A DNA stretch of 35,923 nt from Planctomycetota bacterium (lineage in GTDB: Bacteria; Planctomycetota; Phycisphaerae; UBA1845), in NCBI GenBank assembly GCA_030616775.1, contig JAUWWQ010000047.1, positions 1 to 35,923 on the forward strand, read 5' to 3'. Made by a program: the position numbers and the translations under genes. Shown piece after piece: positions 16,789-24,748 of the stretch. Each line of letters opens with the position of its first letter. The stretch's first letter is position 1. The notes under the pieces were generated by a model. The model had not been told where the DNA came from. It searched no databases and was given only the letters and a program-made list of their open reading frames with translations.

Positions 16789-18297
16789 CTACTCCATGGC
16801 GGTGGTTTGCTGCTCGACGTCCTTGCCCTTGGCGGTCTCGTCGGCCTCATCGTCAGCGGAGTTCACTGCTGTCGGTCGCGCCGCCGGGCGAACGTCCAAC
16901 AGCGTGCCCTCCACCGCCTCCTTCACTTGCAGGACCAACGGATCCTGTGCCGCCCGCTCCCACTCGGCCGAGCTTAGCCTTGGCGGCGGGGGCGCCAAGC
17001 CAGGTTCATCGGCCCGGCGCTCGACTGGTGGACCCGGACGGTCCATTGAAACCGGCGGCGTTGCCCCGCCGGTTGTTTTTCCTTGTCCGGTTACACTTTC
17101 GCTAGCGGCTGCTTTTTTTTTTGAGCGGTCCGGTTTGGGCTGCGACGCTGGTGCCCCGCCCTCGCCGTCAAGCCGGGCGATGAGGTCACCGATGTCGGTG
17201 AACTGGTGGCTCATGGCCAGCCGCACTATGGCTGCGTCCGCAAGGGCCCGCGCCGCTCCGCTGAACTTCACCTGGCGACGCAGCTCCTCGAGCAGGCTGA
17301 TCATGAACACGTATGTCGGCGCATCGAACTGGTCCGCCTGAGCGGACAGAGTGGGTCTCATCGGGCCGGCAACGTCGACAAGCTCGGTATCCTCGCCGCA
17401 AACCCGCAGAAGCATCAACGTGCGGGCGTGTTCAATTAGATGATCGCAGAAACGGTCGACCGTCCGGCCGCTTTGCAAAGCACGGTCCAGCTCGCGGAGT
17501 GCACCGGCTGGGTCGCGCCCGGCCACGCAATCGATCACCGAAAAGGCCAGCTCGTCGTGCGGCGGTGGGATTACCTCATCTGCAACCTGTGTCGTCAAAT
17601 GCTGCGGCTCGTAAGACAGGAGCTTGTCCAAGAGCGACAGCCCATCGCGCATGGATCCCCTGGCCAGCCGGGCGATCCGCCGGAGCACACTCTCTTCAGC
17701 GACGATCCCCTCGGCCTCGGCAACCTTCTGAAGGTGGCCGGCGACCGCCGCCACATCGATCGCCCGGAAGTCAAAGCGCTGGCAGCGGCTCTGAATCGTT
17801 GCGGGCACCTTCTGACCCTCGGTGGTCGCCAATACGAATTTTACGTGAGGAGGCGGTTCTTCGAGCGTTTTCAAAAGGGCATTGAACGCCCCCGTACTAA
17901 GCATGTGCACCTCGTCGATGATGTAGACCTTGAAGCGGGAACGCGCCGGAAGCAGAGTCGCGTTGCTGCGCAGCTCACGGATGTTGTCCACACCGGTGTT
18001 GCTTGCGGCGTCGATCTCCACAACGTCAATATCTTCACCGATGGCGATGGCCGTGCACGATTCACATTGGCAGCATGGTGTTGTGGTCGGCGCGTCGCAC
18101 GAAAGGCAGTTCAAGGCCTTGGCGAGAATCCGGGCCACCGACGTCTTGCCGACGCCGCGCGTTCCGGTGAATAGATAGCCGTGGTGTACGCGTCCCGAGG
18201 CGATGGCGTTCTTCAACGTCGTCGTGATGGGATCCTGCCCGACCACCTCGTCAAAGGTGTTGCTGCGGTACGTTCGGGCGAGAACGCGATACGACAT
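16789..18297 (-). CDS. dnaX: DNA polymerase III subunits tau/gamma (DnaX)
   Basis: Clamp-loader ATPase of the replicative polymerase. From the ATG at 18297 the product is 502 residues, starting MSYRVLARTYRSNTFDEVVGQ-like. Walker A GTRGVGKTS, a four-Cys zinc module (CLSCDAPTTTPCCQCESC), Walker B IIDEVHML, the LATTEGQKVPATIQSRC sensor region and the arginine-rich SRCQRFDF are all present. A Pro/Lys-rich linker follows (about 375-440) and a short tau-like C-terminus. A GGAG lies 11 bases before the start. The frame is open upstream to 18612, but that 105-codon extension spans the SRP RNA gene and is not protein. The linker carries the A10 run described separately, which can yield a shorter gamma-like product. 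Confidence 0.96.
   Translation of the reverse strand: MSYRVLARTYRSNTFDEVVGQDPITTTLKNAIASGRVHHGYLFTGTRGVGKTSVARILAKALNCLSCDAPTTTPCCQCESCTAIAIGEDIDVVEIDAASNTGVDNIRELRSNATLLPARSRFKVYIIDEVHMLSTGAFNALLKTLEEPPPHVKFVLATTEGQKVPATIQSRCQRFDFRAIDVAAVAGHLQKVAEAEGIVAEESVLRRIARLARGSMRDGLSLLDKLLSYEPQHLTTQVADEVIPPPHDELAFSVIDCVAGRDPAGALRELDRALQSGRTVDRFCDHLIEHARTLMLLRVCGEDTELVDVAGPMRPTLSAQADQFDAPTYVFMISLLEELRRQVKFSGAARALADAAIVRLAMSHQFTDIGDLIARLDGEGGAPASQPKPDRSKKKAAASESVTGQGKTTGGATPPVSMDRPGPPVERRADEPGLAPPPPRLSSAEWERAAQDPLVLQVKEAVEGTLLDVRPAARPTAVNSADDEADETAKGKDVEQQTTAME
17050..17074 (-). other. Hairpin in dnaX about 40 bases after the A10 run
   Basis: A perfect 9-bp inverted repeat (AACCGGCGG and CCGCCGGTT) with a 7-base loop lies in dnaX mRNA 38 bases past the slippery run. 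Stimulatory stems for ribosomal frameshifting usually sit 5-9 bases away, so a role here is doubtful. Read on the plus strand it is followed by a T5 run, but no plus-strand transcript ends here. Confidence 0.4.
17113..17122 (-). other. A10 slippery run in dnaX (tau/gamma slippage site)
   Basis: On the coding strand the codons TCA AAA AAA AAA GCA form an uninterrupted run of ten A, at about codons 392-395 in the linker. If one A is gained, or a ribosome slips back by one, the reading becomes AGC AGC CGC TAG and stops within four codons. If one A is lost, it stops within about seven codons (GTG TAA). Either way a product of about 400 residues results, keeping the ATPase domains and losing the tau part. 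Long A runs in dnaX cause transcriptional slippage in Thermus thermophilus, and an A6G heptamer causes ribosomal frameshifting in Escherichia coli. Confidence 0.7.
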
Positions 18298-18418
18298 ACC
18301 GGGTTCGACTCCTATATACAAACAGCAGCACCGGGAAGACCGGTCTTCCACTAATATCGACAAACCATCCGATTGGGCACGCCCGTCGGAGCCAGCCACC
18401 GCAAGCCCCCCACCGGTG

Positions 18419-18531
18419 GTCATTGACGGCCAGGCGATCCACGGCACCTGAGTGAACCAGGTGGGCTGCTCTGTCTCCAGCCTGACCCGTTGCCTGATCC
18501 CCTCATTGCATGGGACCTGGCCGTCAATGAC
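18419..18531 (-). ncRNA. ffs: Signal recognition particle RNA, small 4.5S-like type
   Basis: The apical domain is recognisable at 18463-18488 on the minus strand: 5' side GGTCAGG, stem CTG, tetraloop GAGA, stem CAG, then AGCAGCC on the 3' side. The 5' GGUCAGG and 3' AGCAGCC are the symmetric-loop strands that bind Ffh, as in E. coli 4.5S RNA. Below it, GATCAGG pairs with CCTGGTT, TGAG with CTCA, and CCATG with CGTGG, and the ends close in a perfect 16-bp helix (18419-18434 with 18516-18531). The total of about 113 nt equals the 4.5S length. Position just before dnaX matches the ffs-dnaX-ybaB-recR order known from Firmicutes. The ends may be one or two bases off. Confidence 0.9.
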
Positions 18532-18588
18532 AATCGGCGTAAGGGCCGGTCTGCGGTCCGTTTCGATGGCGCCGCTGCTCCAGCGAGG

Positions 18589-18617
18589 ATCATACCACCA
18601 ACCCGACGGCATTTGAA
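18589..18617 (-). promoter_or_regulatory. Candidate sigma-70 promoter for the SRP RNA
   Basis: On the minus strand TTCAAA (18617-18612) and TATGAT (18594-18589) are 17 bases apart, good -35 and -10 matches. Transcription would begin near 18582, about 50 bases before the 5' end of the SRP RNA helix, implying a processed leader. Confidence 0.45.
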
Positions 18618-18676
18618 CCGGGACTTACTCGCCCGGCCTTTGCAATTGGGCTTGGTTTTGGGTAAACGGTTCGTCT

Positions 18677-19522
18677 GTGGAGCTGACCTGTCCGAGTTGC
18701 CGGCACGTGGTCGAGGTTGAGCCCGGCCAATCCGCAAAATGTGGAAACTGCGGGGACCTGGTCAGGGGGCCTCGTCCGGGTGTCCCCACGGACCGGCCAC
18801 CTGCGGTAGGTCCGAAGGCTCTGGGGGAGCCCGTTCCACCGGCAAAGGCCCCTCCACTCGGAGGCGTGCCCGCCAGTGCACCCCCTCCGCCGACCGTTGG
18901 GCTACCGATAGGACCGGTCACGCGTGCGGCTTCAATCGTCGCATTCGTTTCCGGCCTGCTCTTCTTCATCCCGTTCGTGACGCAGGTTTTGGCGATCTGC
19001 GCAGGCGTATACGCGATCGCCCGGCCGCGCCGGCCCAATGAGCGCGTGATATTGGCATGGATCGGAATGGTCATAGCGCTTGTGGCTCTGCCAGGTTGGC
19101 TCTACGTCAGCACTCTGTTTGTCGCAGCCGCCAGGACGGCCACCTTCACGATGGGCCGTCCCTACCGCCCAATTGCAGACGAGCCGTGGGAGATGACCAG
19201 TGCGTTGGTGGAGCAGATGAAGCGGATCCACCGCGGGGCGAGCGCTTATCGTCGTGACTTCGGGAAGTGGCCGTCTGATGTGGACGTCCTGGTCGGGCGG
19301 TCACTGCCTCGGGGATTCAGGATGCCGGCGGGGCTTACCTATCGACCAGTCCCCGACTCCGAGCAGCGATCATATTCTTGGGTCCTGATCATTTCCGATG
19401 AGGTAGAAGTAGGCCCGGACGGAGAACTGCTCGGGCAGCCACATCGCCTGATCTGCCGGCTCAGCGGCAAGGTGGAACTTCTCCCGGCACCCGAGGTCAG
19501 CGTCCTGCTGAACACCCAATGA
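18677..19522 (+). CDS. Zinc-ribbon protein with proline linker and membrane helices
   Basis: A 281-residue protein of unknown function. It starts at a GTG with a zinc ribbon: CPSC at about residue 5 and CGNC at about 22. A Pro/Gly/Ala-rich linker follows (about 30-77), then two membrane helices (about 83-108 and 121-147) with the pattern VLAICAGVYAIARPRRPNERVILAW, typical of DUF4190-like two-helix domains. The C-terminal half (about 165-281) begins MKRIHRGASAYRRDFGKWPSDVDVLV, resembling the pseudopilin-like fragments where a regularly spaced helix precedes K-W-P-S/P-D. Such zinc-ribbon/DUF4190 proteins are common in Planctomycetota. Divergent from the SRP RNA promoter, convergent with the radical-SAM-like gene. 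Confidence 0.75.
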   Translation: MELTCPSCRHVVEVEPGQSAKCGNCGDLVRGPRPGVPTDRPPAVGPKALGEPVPPAKAPPLGGVPASAPPPPTVGLPIGPVTRAASIVAFVSGLLFFIPFVTQVLAICAGVYAIARPRRPNERVILAWIGMVIALVALPGWLYVSTLFVAAARTATFTMGRPYRPIADEPWEMTSALVEQMKRIHRGASAYRRDFGKWPSDVDVLVGRSLPRGFRMPAGLTYRPVPDSEQRSYSWVLIISDEVEVGPDGELLGQPHRLICRLSGKVELLPAPEVSVLLNTQ

Positions 19523-19605
19523 ACCGAAATGACGCCCGCAGGACCCACCAGACCGACCACCGGGGACCAACCCTAAGCCTTGTCGGGAAGCTCAAGCCCT
19601 TGTGG

Positions 19606-19625
19606 GACCGACTTTCCAGTCGGTC
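19606..19625. repeat. Dispersed palindrome, copy 1 (GACCGACT-TTCC-AGTCGGTC)
   Basis: A perfect 8-bp inverted repeat around a four-base loop, preceded by GTGG. It lies between the convergent genes at 18677 and 19672, so it may also stop transcription. A near copy with the same flank (GTGGGACCGACTTT) lies at 30073-30092. Confidence 0.6.
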
Positions 19626-19671
19626 AGTCCACTGCCAGAGCGTGCCACGCGCCTGTCGGGCGGAGGTCGAC

Positions 19672-21330
19672 CTACGGGCGGTGCCATTCGTTGCAGGCGT
19701 TGCATAGTGGAGTGAGGTCGAAACGTTTCTGGCGGTGGGCTTCGCGAATGCGCGTAAGGGCCTCGCCGTGCCATATCTCTTCCAGGGATTGCTCGCCGAT
19801 CCGGCCGATGGTGTGCCGCCCATTGAAGTCCTGATCGCACATGGCCACTTGGCCGTCGGCAAGGATCAGGCATCGCGAACGAATGCGCCGGCAGGCGACC
19901 CGAGGTGACGGAGCCATACAGATAACGCTTCGGTCTTCGCACTGACCTGCGTAGTGGCTATGCCCGCTGATAACGACCGCCCCTTGACGGCGCAGCCAGC
20001 CGTCATGGAAGTCATCGAGTTCGTGCACGTTGTCACGCGCCTTGGTCATCTCGGGCACGACGACGGGCCTGACCGACCTGCACCGCTGGCGAAGCTCAGA
20101 CAATCGATCCAGCCGCCTGATAACGGCGTCCAGGTTGGCTGCTGTGGGATCACGGGGAGACTGCAACTGTCCGTAAAGCTCGGGCGACCAAGCGTCGAGC
20201 GTCACGTCGAGAACGTCGACATCGTTCGCGACGATGGCTCTAATCTGCTCATCGACAAGGTCGGCTGCACTCGTACGAATCGCAAGCCCGAACAGAGCAC
20301 GTCCATTTCGCTGCACCGAGCGGATGGATTCGAGAATCTCGCAGAACTGCGGATGCCGCAAGGGGTCACCGAAGCCGCCGAGCATCAGTAACGAATCGTC
20401 ATACCGCGTAATTTCGCGAACGATGTGCTGGACGACTGAGGGATCGATCGGCCCGCGTGTGTCGACGCGGCGGGCTCGCGGCCTCAGCAGCGCGTCAGGG
20501 TAAGGATCGTCGGTGGTCAGCTCGATTTCGACCTCGCGCGGTAGCGGCTCGACCGCGGTCGCTTCGTGATCGCTGAGCCACCTGCCGATAGTTGCCGGAT
20601 CCGGTGCTTCATGTTCCCTCAGCAGCGACGCCAGCCTTTTCACGGATCGATCGGTATCGGCTATCAGTCGACCTGTCACGTAGTGCAGCTCGGCCGGCAC
20701 TTCACAGCAGCACGGCTGAAAGATCAGGTCTTTCTGCGGGCTATCCGGCTTATAGCTAAAGAGCCAGCCGACGGGGATGCCCTGTCCGGCCAGCTCGCCT
20801 ACCAGGTCCGCCTCAAGCAAGACGCCGGCTAGACCTGGCGGAGCCTGCGTGAATGTCAAGCGGCTGTCATCTCCAGTCTCGCGGTGATGCTTTATCATCT
20901 GGTCGGCCAGCACGGGGTCGAACAAGGATGCAGCGGGAGGCACGCTCAGCACGGCGTCCGCCCGCACGGATTGAAGCAGGCCGTTGATGAGACTCGCGTC
21001 CGTATACTCGTCAAAACAGGTGGTTCCGCCGATCCCGCCGCGCCAACTGTCCAGCGACCATTTGCGCGCCGGTTGCATAAGCGCCGCCCACTGAGAAGGA
21101 GCGACATCGTGTTGACGAACAATTGCGCCGGTGCCTTCCAGGATCGCCGCACATCGCTCGTGCTGCGCCGTCGGACAGAGCACGTAGACTGCTTCAATCT
21201 GCTTTGCCAGGCTGACGCGCCGGACGGTACGCTGCAGTATGGGGACGCCGAGAAGTTCATCGGCGAGCCGACTCTTGGTGCCCAGTGGTGTCACTTCGAG
21301 ATCGGCTTGAAGGACTGCTATGACTTTCAT
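19672..21330 (-). CDS. Cytidylyltransferase-like / radical-SAM-fold / SPASM fusion lacking cluster cysteines
   Basis: A 552-residue protein. The N-terminal part (about 1-235) resembles nucleotidyltransferases of the CMP-sugar type (MKVIAVLQADLEV, LLGVPILQRTVRRV). The second part is a radical-SAM barrel: VEIELTT at 267-273, LGGFGDPLRHPQF at 317-329, and a SPASM-like end with C480, C487, C498, C543 and C546 (PLCNACNEW). The expected CxxxCxxC after IELTT is absent: the aligned residues are D275, D279 and L282. So SAM cleavage by the usual cluster is not possible, while the SPASM cysteines remain. Its ATG overlaps the stop of the DUF115 gene by four bases, suggesting a joint role, perhaps sugar nucleotide or protein-modification work. 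Confidence 0.7.
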   Translation of the reverse strand: MKVIAVLQADLEVTPLGTKSRLADELLGVPILQRTVRRVSLAKQIEAVYVLCPTAQHERCAAILEGTGAIVRQHDVAPSQWAALMQPARKWSLDSWRGGIGGTTCFDEYTDASLINGLLQSVRADAVLSVPPAASLFDPVLADQMIKHHRETGDDSRLTFTQAPPGLAGVLLEADLVGELAGQGIPVGWLFSYKPDSPQKDLIFQPCCCEVPAELHYVTGRLIADTDRSVKRLASLLREHEAPDPATIGRWLSDHEATAVEPLPREVEIELTTDDPYPDALLRPRARRVDTRGPIDPSVVQHIVREITRYDDSLLMLGGFGDPLRHPQFCEILESIRSVQRNGRALFGLAIRTSAADLVDEQIRAIVANDVDVLDVTLDAWSPELYGQLQSPRDPTAANLDAVIRRLDRLSELRQRCRSVRPVVVPEMTKARDNVHELDDFHDGWLRRQGAVVISGHSHYAGQCEDRSVICMAPSPRVACRRIRSRCLILADGQVAMCDQDFNGRHTIGRIGEQSLEEIWHGEALTRIREAHRQKRFDLTPLCNACNEWHRP

Positions 21331-23246
21331 GGTGAGCTTTCGGTTCGCCTTAGGCGCTCAAGAGCCTCGGTCAGGATGGGTTTAATCTCGACGGCCCCGT
21401 CACGAACGCCGGTGATGAAATCCATGTCCCGGGCAATCTGCTGCCTGGCCCGCTCGATCTGATCACTCTCCACGGTGCTGATCCGTCGATCGGCCGAGAA
21501 GCGCCGCAGCTCCGCCAGTTGAGAGAAGGTGTTGACCATCCGGTAGGCCCGGCTGTCCTGCTGAACCCTGGTGCGCAGCTCGTCGACGCGTATGAGACGC
21601 CGGTTAAAGCGCGGCGGGTCGTTCGTAAGGCCGTCAAGCTCCTCGAGCAGACCGAGCAGCTCCTCACACAGACCAACGACCCCGTCCAGCTCTTCGATTC
21701 GCCGCGAAAGTTCAGCCCTGGTTGCGCCCAGCCGGGAGTCGTCCCGCCACCTGGTCGTTTCGCGATAGGCGAACCGCGTTGGATCAATCTTACGGCTGCA
21801 AAACCGCTCTCCGGCTTTGCTTAGCCTCATCGCTTCGGTGCCGCGAATCATCACCCCGCCCTCAGTTGCGTTAATGACACGTCGTGGCACCGCGACGATA
21901 TCCTTTTCGAACTGTTCCAGATAGGTAAGCAGCAGTTCATCCGTGTAGAGCTGTTCCCCGCATGCTCCCGGCACACGCCGGAGAATGGGGCGGTTCCGCA
22001 CGATGCGCTCCCATTCCTTCTGCTCGATAGTGTTGAAACGGTTCAGCTCGCCGCGCCAAGCCCGATGGATTTCCACGCCGGGCAAGTAAAAAACGTGACC
22101 TGTATAGGCGAGGTCCTGGCCGACGAAGATAATCGGATCGCATCCCATATAGACCGCAAGATAGAAGGCCAGGTGAGCGACCGTCGCACCGGCTTTAAGC
22201 CCTCCGCGGGCGCCGAGCTTCTCGCCGATCAGCAGCCGGGCCCAGCTATTATCCAACAGCGATACCGGCCCGGGATAGTCGTCGACCACGTGCCACGTCG
22301 CCTTGGGTTCGGCCACCAGGTGTACGCCGCGCAGATCACCCGCACCTTCGAAGAACTTTCGCGACATTTCGTGAAAGTCGAGGCTGGTGACAAAATCCGG
22401 CACGATGCCGCGCTGCATCAGCGGTTTAATCACTGTCTGGGCCGCACACAGCACGGCCCGCCCTTTCAGGTCGCCAAGCCGGTCAATGTTTCGCGACAGA
22501 GAGGGACCGGCTGAAATCACCACCGCCGGATCGCCGACAAAGCGATTGTGCAGGATGTCGATCGGCGGGGTGGTCACATAGTTCACCAGGTTCATGGCGA
22601 TGTTCTTGCAGGTGATGCGCGAGTTGGTTACCAGCGTCACCAGCGTCATCCGCATATAGGTCACAAACTCGGCGATCGCCTTGGTGATCGCCCCTTGGGC
22701 TGCTTCCGCAATTCGCATGGAGGGTGGGTGCCGCACAAATTGGGCACCCAGCATCATCAGGGTGTTGTATCGTTTCAGCCGCTCATGCAGCCGTGTCTTG
22801 TCGTCGTCGGTGAGGATCACAAACCGATTCGACGCTATCAGCTCGGCAAGGTCCACACAGGTCAGCGCCGTGGCAAGGAGCGGAATTGACGGCTCACTGC
22901 AGAGTATGAAGCTGTCGCCGCGAAGTCGCTCATAAAGGGCTTGCACGTGGTAGCCAAGCCCCAACCCCGCTACCACAAAACAGTACTTGCCTTCGACTGG
23001 AATAGAGGCCGCGAAATGCCCGGCCTCGGCGACCGGGTCGTACCGGCTGTTCAGATACGTGTTTCTCCCGTCGGGGGTCGGCATCCTGGCCGTCCACGCA
23101 CTGCTGCGGGTCGGTTCCAGGGGGATTCGTTCGTCGTCGTTCACCGCGTCAACGCGCAGAGCCAGTTCCGGATCGCAACGCCACAGGGCGCGCATATTAT
23201 GCAGGAACAGCTCGTTTCCCACGGCTGGAGCCGTGTGATCACTCAT
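21327..23246 (-). CDS. DUF115 / Maf-like protein (6-hydroxymethylpterin pyrophosphokinase MptE-like fold)
   Basis: A 639-residue protein with the DUF115 core at about 215-460: VVISAGPSLSRNIDRL, AVLCAAQTVIKPLMQRGIVP, VTSLDF, PIIFVGQDLAYTGHVFY. The same fold is found in motility accessory factor (Maf) flagellin glycosyltransferases and in archaeal MptE. An N-terminal segment contains GLGLGYHV, a nucleotide-binding-like glycine turn. The C-terminal 150 residues are helical. The start at 23246 has AAGGA at a good distance; nine more codons upstream overlap aat. It lies 13 bp after aat and overlaps the next gene. A Maf-type nonulosonate transfer role is inferred from the family and the cytidylyltransferase-like neighbour; no flagellin gene is in the window. 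Confidence 0.78.
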   Translation of the reverse strand: MSDHTAPAVGNELFLHNMRALWRCDPELALRVDAVNDDERIPLEPTRSSAWTARMPTPDGRNTYLNSRYDPVAEAGHFAASIPVEGKYCFVVAGLGLGYHVQALYERLRGDSFILCSEPSIPLLATALTCVDLAELIASNRFVILTDDDKTRLHERLKRYNTLMMLGAQFVRHPPSMRIAEAAQGAITKAIAEFVTYMRMTLVTLVTNSRITCKNIAMNLVNYVTTPPIDILHNRFVGDPAVVISAGPSLSRNIDRLGDLKGRAVLCAAQTVIKPLMQRGIVPDFVTSLDFHEMSRKFFEGAGDLRGVHLVAEPKATWHVVDDYPGPVSLLDNSWARLLIGEKLGARGGLKAGATVAHLAFYLAVYMGCDPIIFVGQDLAYTGHVFYLPGVEIHRAWRGELNRFNTIEQKEWERIVRNRPILRRVPGACGEQLYTDELLLTYLEQFEKDIVAVPRRVINATEGGVMIRGTEAMRLSKAGERFCSRKIDPTRFAYRETTRWRDDSRLGATRAELSRRIEELDGVVGLCEELLGLLEELDGLTNDPPRFNRRLIRVDELRTRVQQDSRAYRMVNTFSQLAELRRFSADRRISTVESDQIERARQQIARDMDFITGVRDGAVEIKPILTEALERLRRTESSP

Positions 23247-23259
23247 GGGCGGTTCCTTC

Positions 23260-23880
23260 TCACCGGTGCTCACCAGGGTCCGATTCGCCGGTCACCTCGA
23301 CAAACGAACAGCCTAATGACAATGCCCGTCTCAACCGGTGCTCGTATTGGGTTCGTGGTATCTCCACCGCTCCGAATCGCTGGAGGTGTTCAGTCAGAAA
23401 CTGAACGTCCAGCAGGGTGAACCCGCGTCGGCGTATCCGCTCGATCAGATATACCAGGGCCAGCTTCGACGCGTCGGTTACCCGATGGAACATGGACTCA
23501 CCGAAGAATGCTCCACCGATGACCACACCGTACAGCCCGCCGGCCAACTCTTCACCGCGCCAGGCCTCGACGCTGTGTGCAAATCCCAGCCGATGCAACA
23601 CACGGTAGGCATCTTTGATATCGTCTGAAATCCAGGTCCCCTCCCGACGATCTGCGCAGGCCGCGATCACCTCATTGAAGGCGCGGTTGACCGCCAATTG
23701 GAACTCCCCTCGCTTCCGAAGGGCCCGTAGCGATCGCGGCACCTTTACAGCGTCCAGTTCGATCACCGCCCGCGGGTCCGGGGCAAGCCAGTGGACCTCA
23801 CCCTTGTCGTCGGCCATTGGAAAGATCCCGACCGAGTAGGCGGCCAGCAGCTTCTCGGGGGCCAGGTCCGGACGGGCCAT
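23260..23880 (-). CDS. aat: Leucyl/phenylalanyl-tRNA-protein transferase
   Basis: Attaches Leu or Phe to N-terminal Arg or Lys of proteins, marking them for ClpS/ClpAP degradation (N-end rule). The 206-residue protein is the usual size and has the GIFPMADD segment, WLAPDPRAVI, the AFNEVIAACA block, GTWISDDIKDAYRVLHRLGFAHSVEAW, GGLYGV, GGAFFGESMFHRVTDASKLAL and LLDVQFLTEHLQRFGA, all family landmarks. It is the second gene of an operon: the HAD hydrolase lies six bases upstream and the DUF115 gene 13 bases downstream. Aat has no known link to the glycan-type neighbours; the operon may be only a co-transcribed set. Confidence 0.97.
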   Translation of the reverse strand: MARPDLAPEKLLAAYSVGIFPMADDKGEVHWLAPDPRAVIELDAVKVPRSLRALRKRGEFQLAVNRAFNEVIAACADRREGTWISDDIKDAYRVLHRLGFAHSVEAWRGEELAGGLYGVVIGGAFFGESMFHRVTDASKLALVYLIERIRRRGFTLLDVQFLTEHLQRFGAVEIPRTQYEHRLRRALSLGCSFVEVTGESDPGEHR

Positions 23881-23886
23881 GTCATG

Positions 23887-24609
23887 TTACGCCTGGAGGA
23901 TAGCGGGGATTTCGGTCAGTCTGCGAATGACGTGGTCCGGGCGGACGCGGCCGTGGGGGATCCGGCCGTTCCGGGCCAGCAGGGCTGTTTTCATACCCAT
24001 GCGGGATGGGCCCTTCACGTCCTTGTCAACGCGGTCTCCAACGAAGAGCGTCCGGTCGGCCGCCACACCGAGCCGGTCAAGAGCCAATCGGAATATCTTC
24101 CGGTGAGGTTTCATGTATCGCACGTCGGAAGAGTACACCCGAACAGCGAGGTAATCGAGCATTCCCTCGCATCGAAGATAGTCGTCTATGGCAAAGCTCG
24201 GGAACGGCGTGTTGGAGACCACGCCCAGCTTAAACCCTGCTACGTGAAGCTGTGTGATCACATCCCTCGCGTCACTGTCTACCGTGAGGAACCGGCGCAG
24301 CGCCTGTGTACACCGCCGGCCCAGGTCGTTGACCTGCTCGTCGTCGAGGTTGACCCCCATGCGTCGGTGGCAGCGCCTAAAGGCTTCCACGATTTGCACC
24401 TCACGGCGTACGATCCGCGACCACACATACGCCCGCCGAAACGCACGCTTGATCGCTCGAACATAGGCTTCATATGTCGGTAGCTGGTACCCCAGTTCGC
24501 AAAGCCGATCATAACCCGGATGGGTGCCGGCTTCGAGAAACTGGCGCGACCTTAGAGTCTCAAAGTGGAGAATCGTATCCCCAATGTCGAAAAGCACCGC
24601 CTCGATCAT
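23887..24609 (-). CDS. HAD-superfamily hydrolase, phosphatase-like
   Basis: A 240-residue haloacid-dehalogenase family protein. Motif I is FDIGDT (D8, D11), motif II is VVSNT, motif III contains KPHRKIF, and motif IV is FVGDRVDKDVKGP, all in order. A helical cap about residues 25-115 makes it a class C1 HAD with a long cap rich in Arg. The start at 24609 (MIEAVLFDIGD) is preferred over the upstream ATG at 24636 because it places motif I as in relatives. HADs of this kind are usually phosphatases; the substrate is unknown. It begins the operon that continues with aat. Confidence 0.85.
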   Translation of the reverse strand: MIEAVLFDIGDTILHFETLRSRQFLEAGTHPGYDRLCELGYQLPTYEAYVRAIKRAFRRAYVWSRIVRREVQIVEAFRRCHRRMGVNLDDEQVNDLGRRCTQALRRFLTVDSDARDVITQLHVAGFKLGVVSNTPFPSFAIDDYLRCEGMLDYLAVRVYSSDVRYMKPHRKIFRLALDRLGVAADRTLFVGDRVDKDVKGPSRMGMKTALLARNGRIPHGRVRPDHVIRRLTEIPAILQA

Positions 24610-24748
24610 GGCGCCGTTTTGTCCTCGTTCAGGCAAATCACAAACAGCGTATGATAACCGCCTCCGAGCAATCCAGCCAATCTATGCCCGGTGACGAAGC
24701 TTTCCCCGGAGTTTTGGGTGCATGGCGGACGGCGCCCGCACCCCATGT

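Noticed and set aside
17050-17080. Hairpin plus T5 read as an intrinsic terminator on the plus strand
   Set aside because: It lies inside dnaX on the opposite strand and no plus-strand gene leads into it.
18298-18612. 105-codon N-terminal extension of DnaX
   Set aside because: No DnaX homology, contains the SRP RNA helix, and the ATG at 18297 gives the conserved N-terminus.
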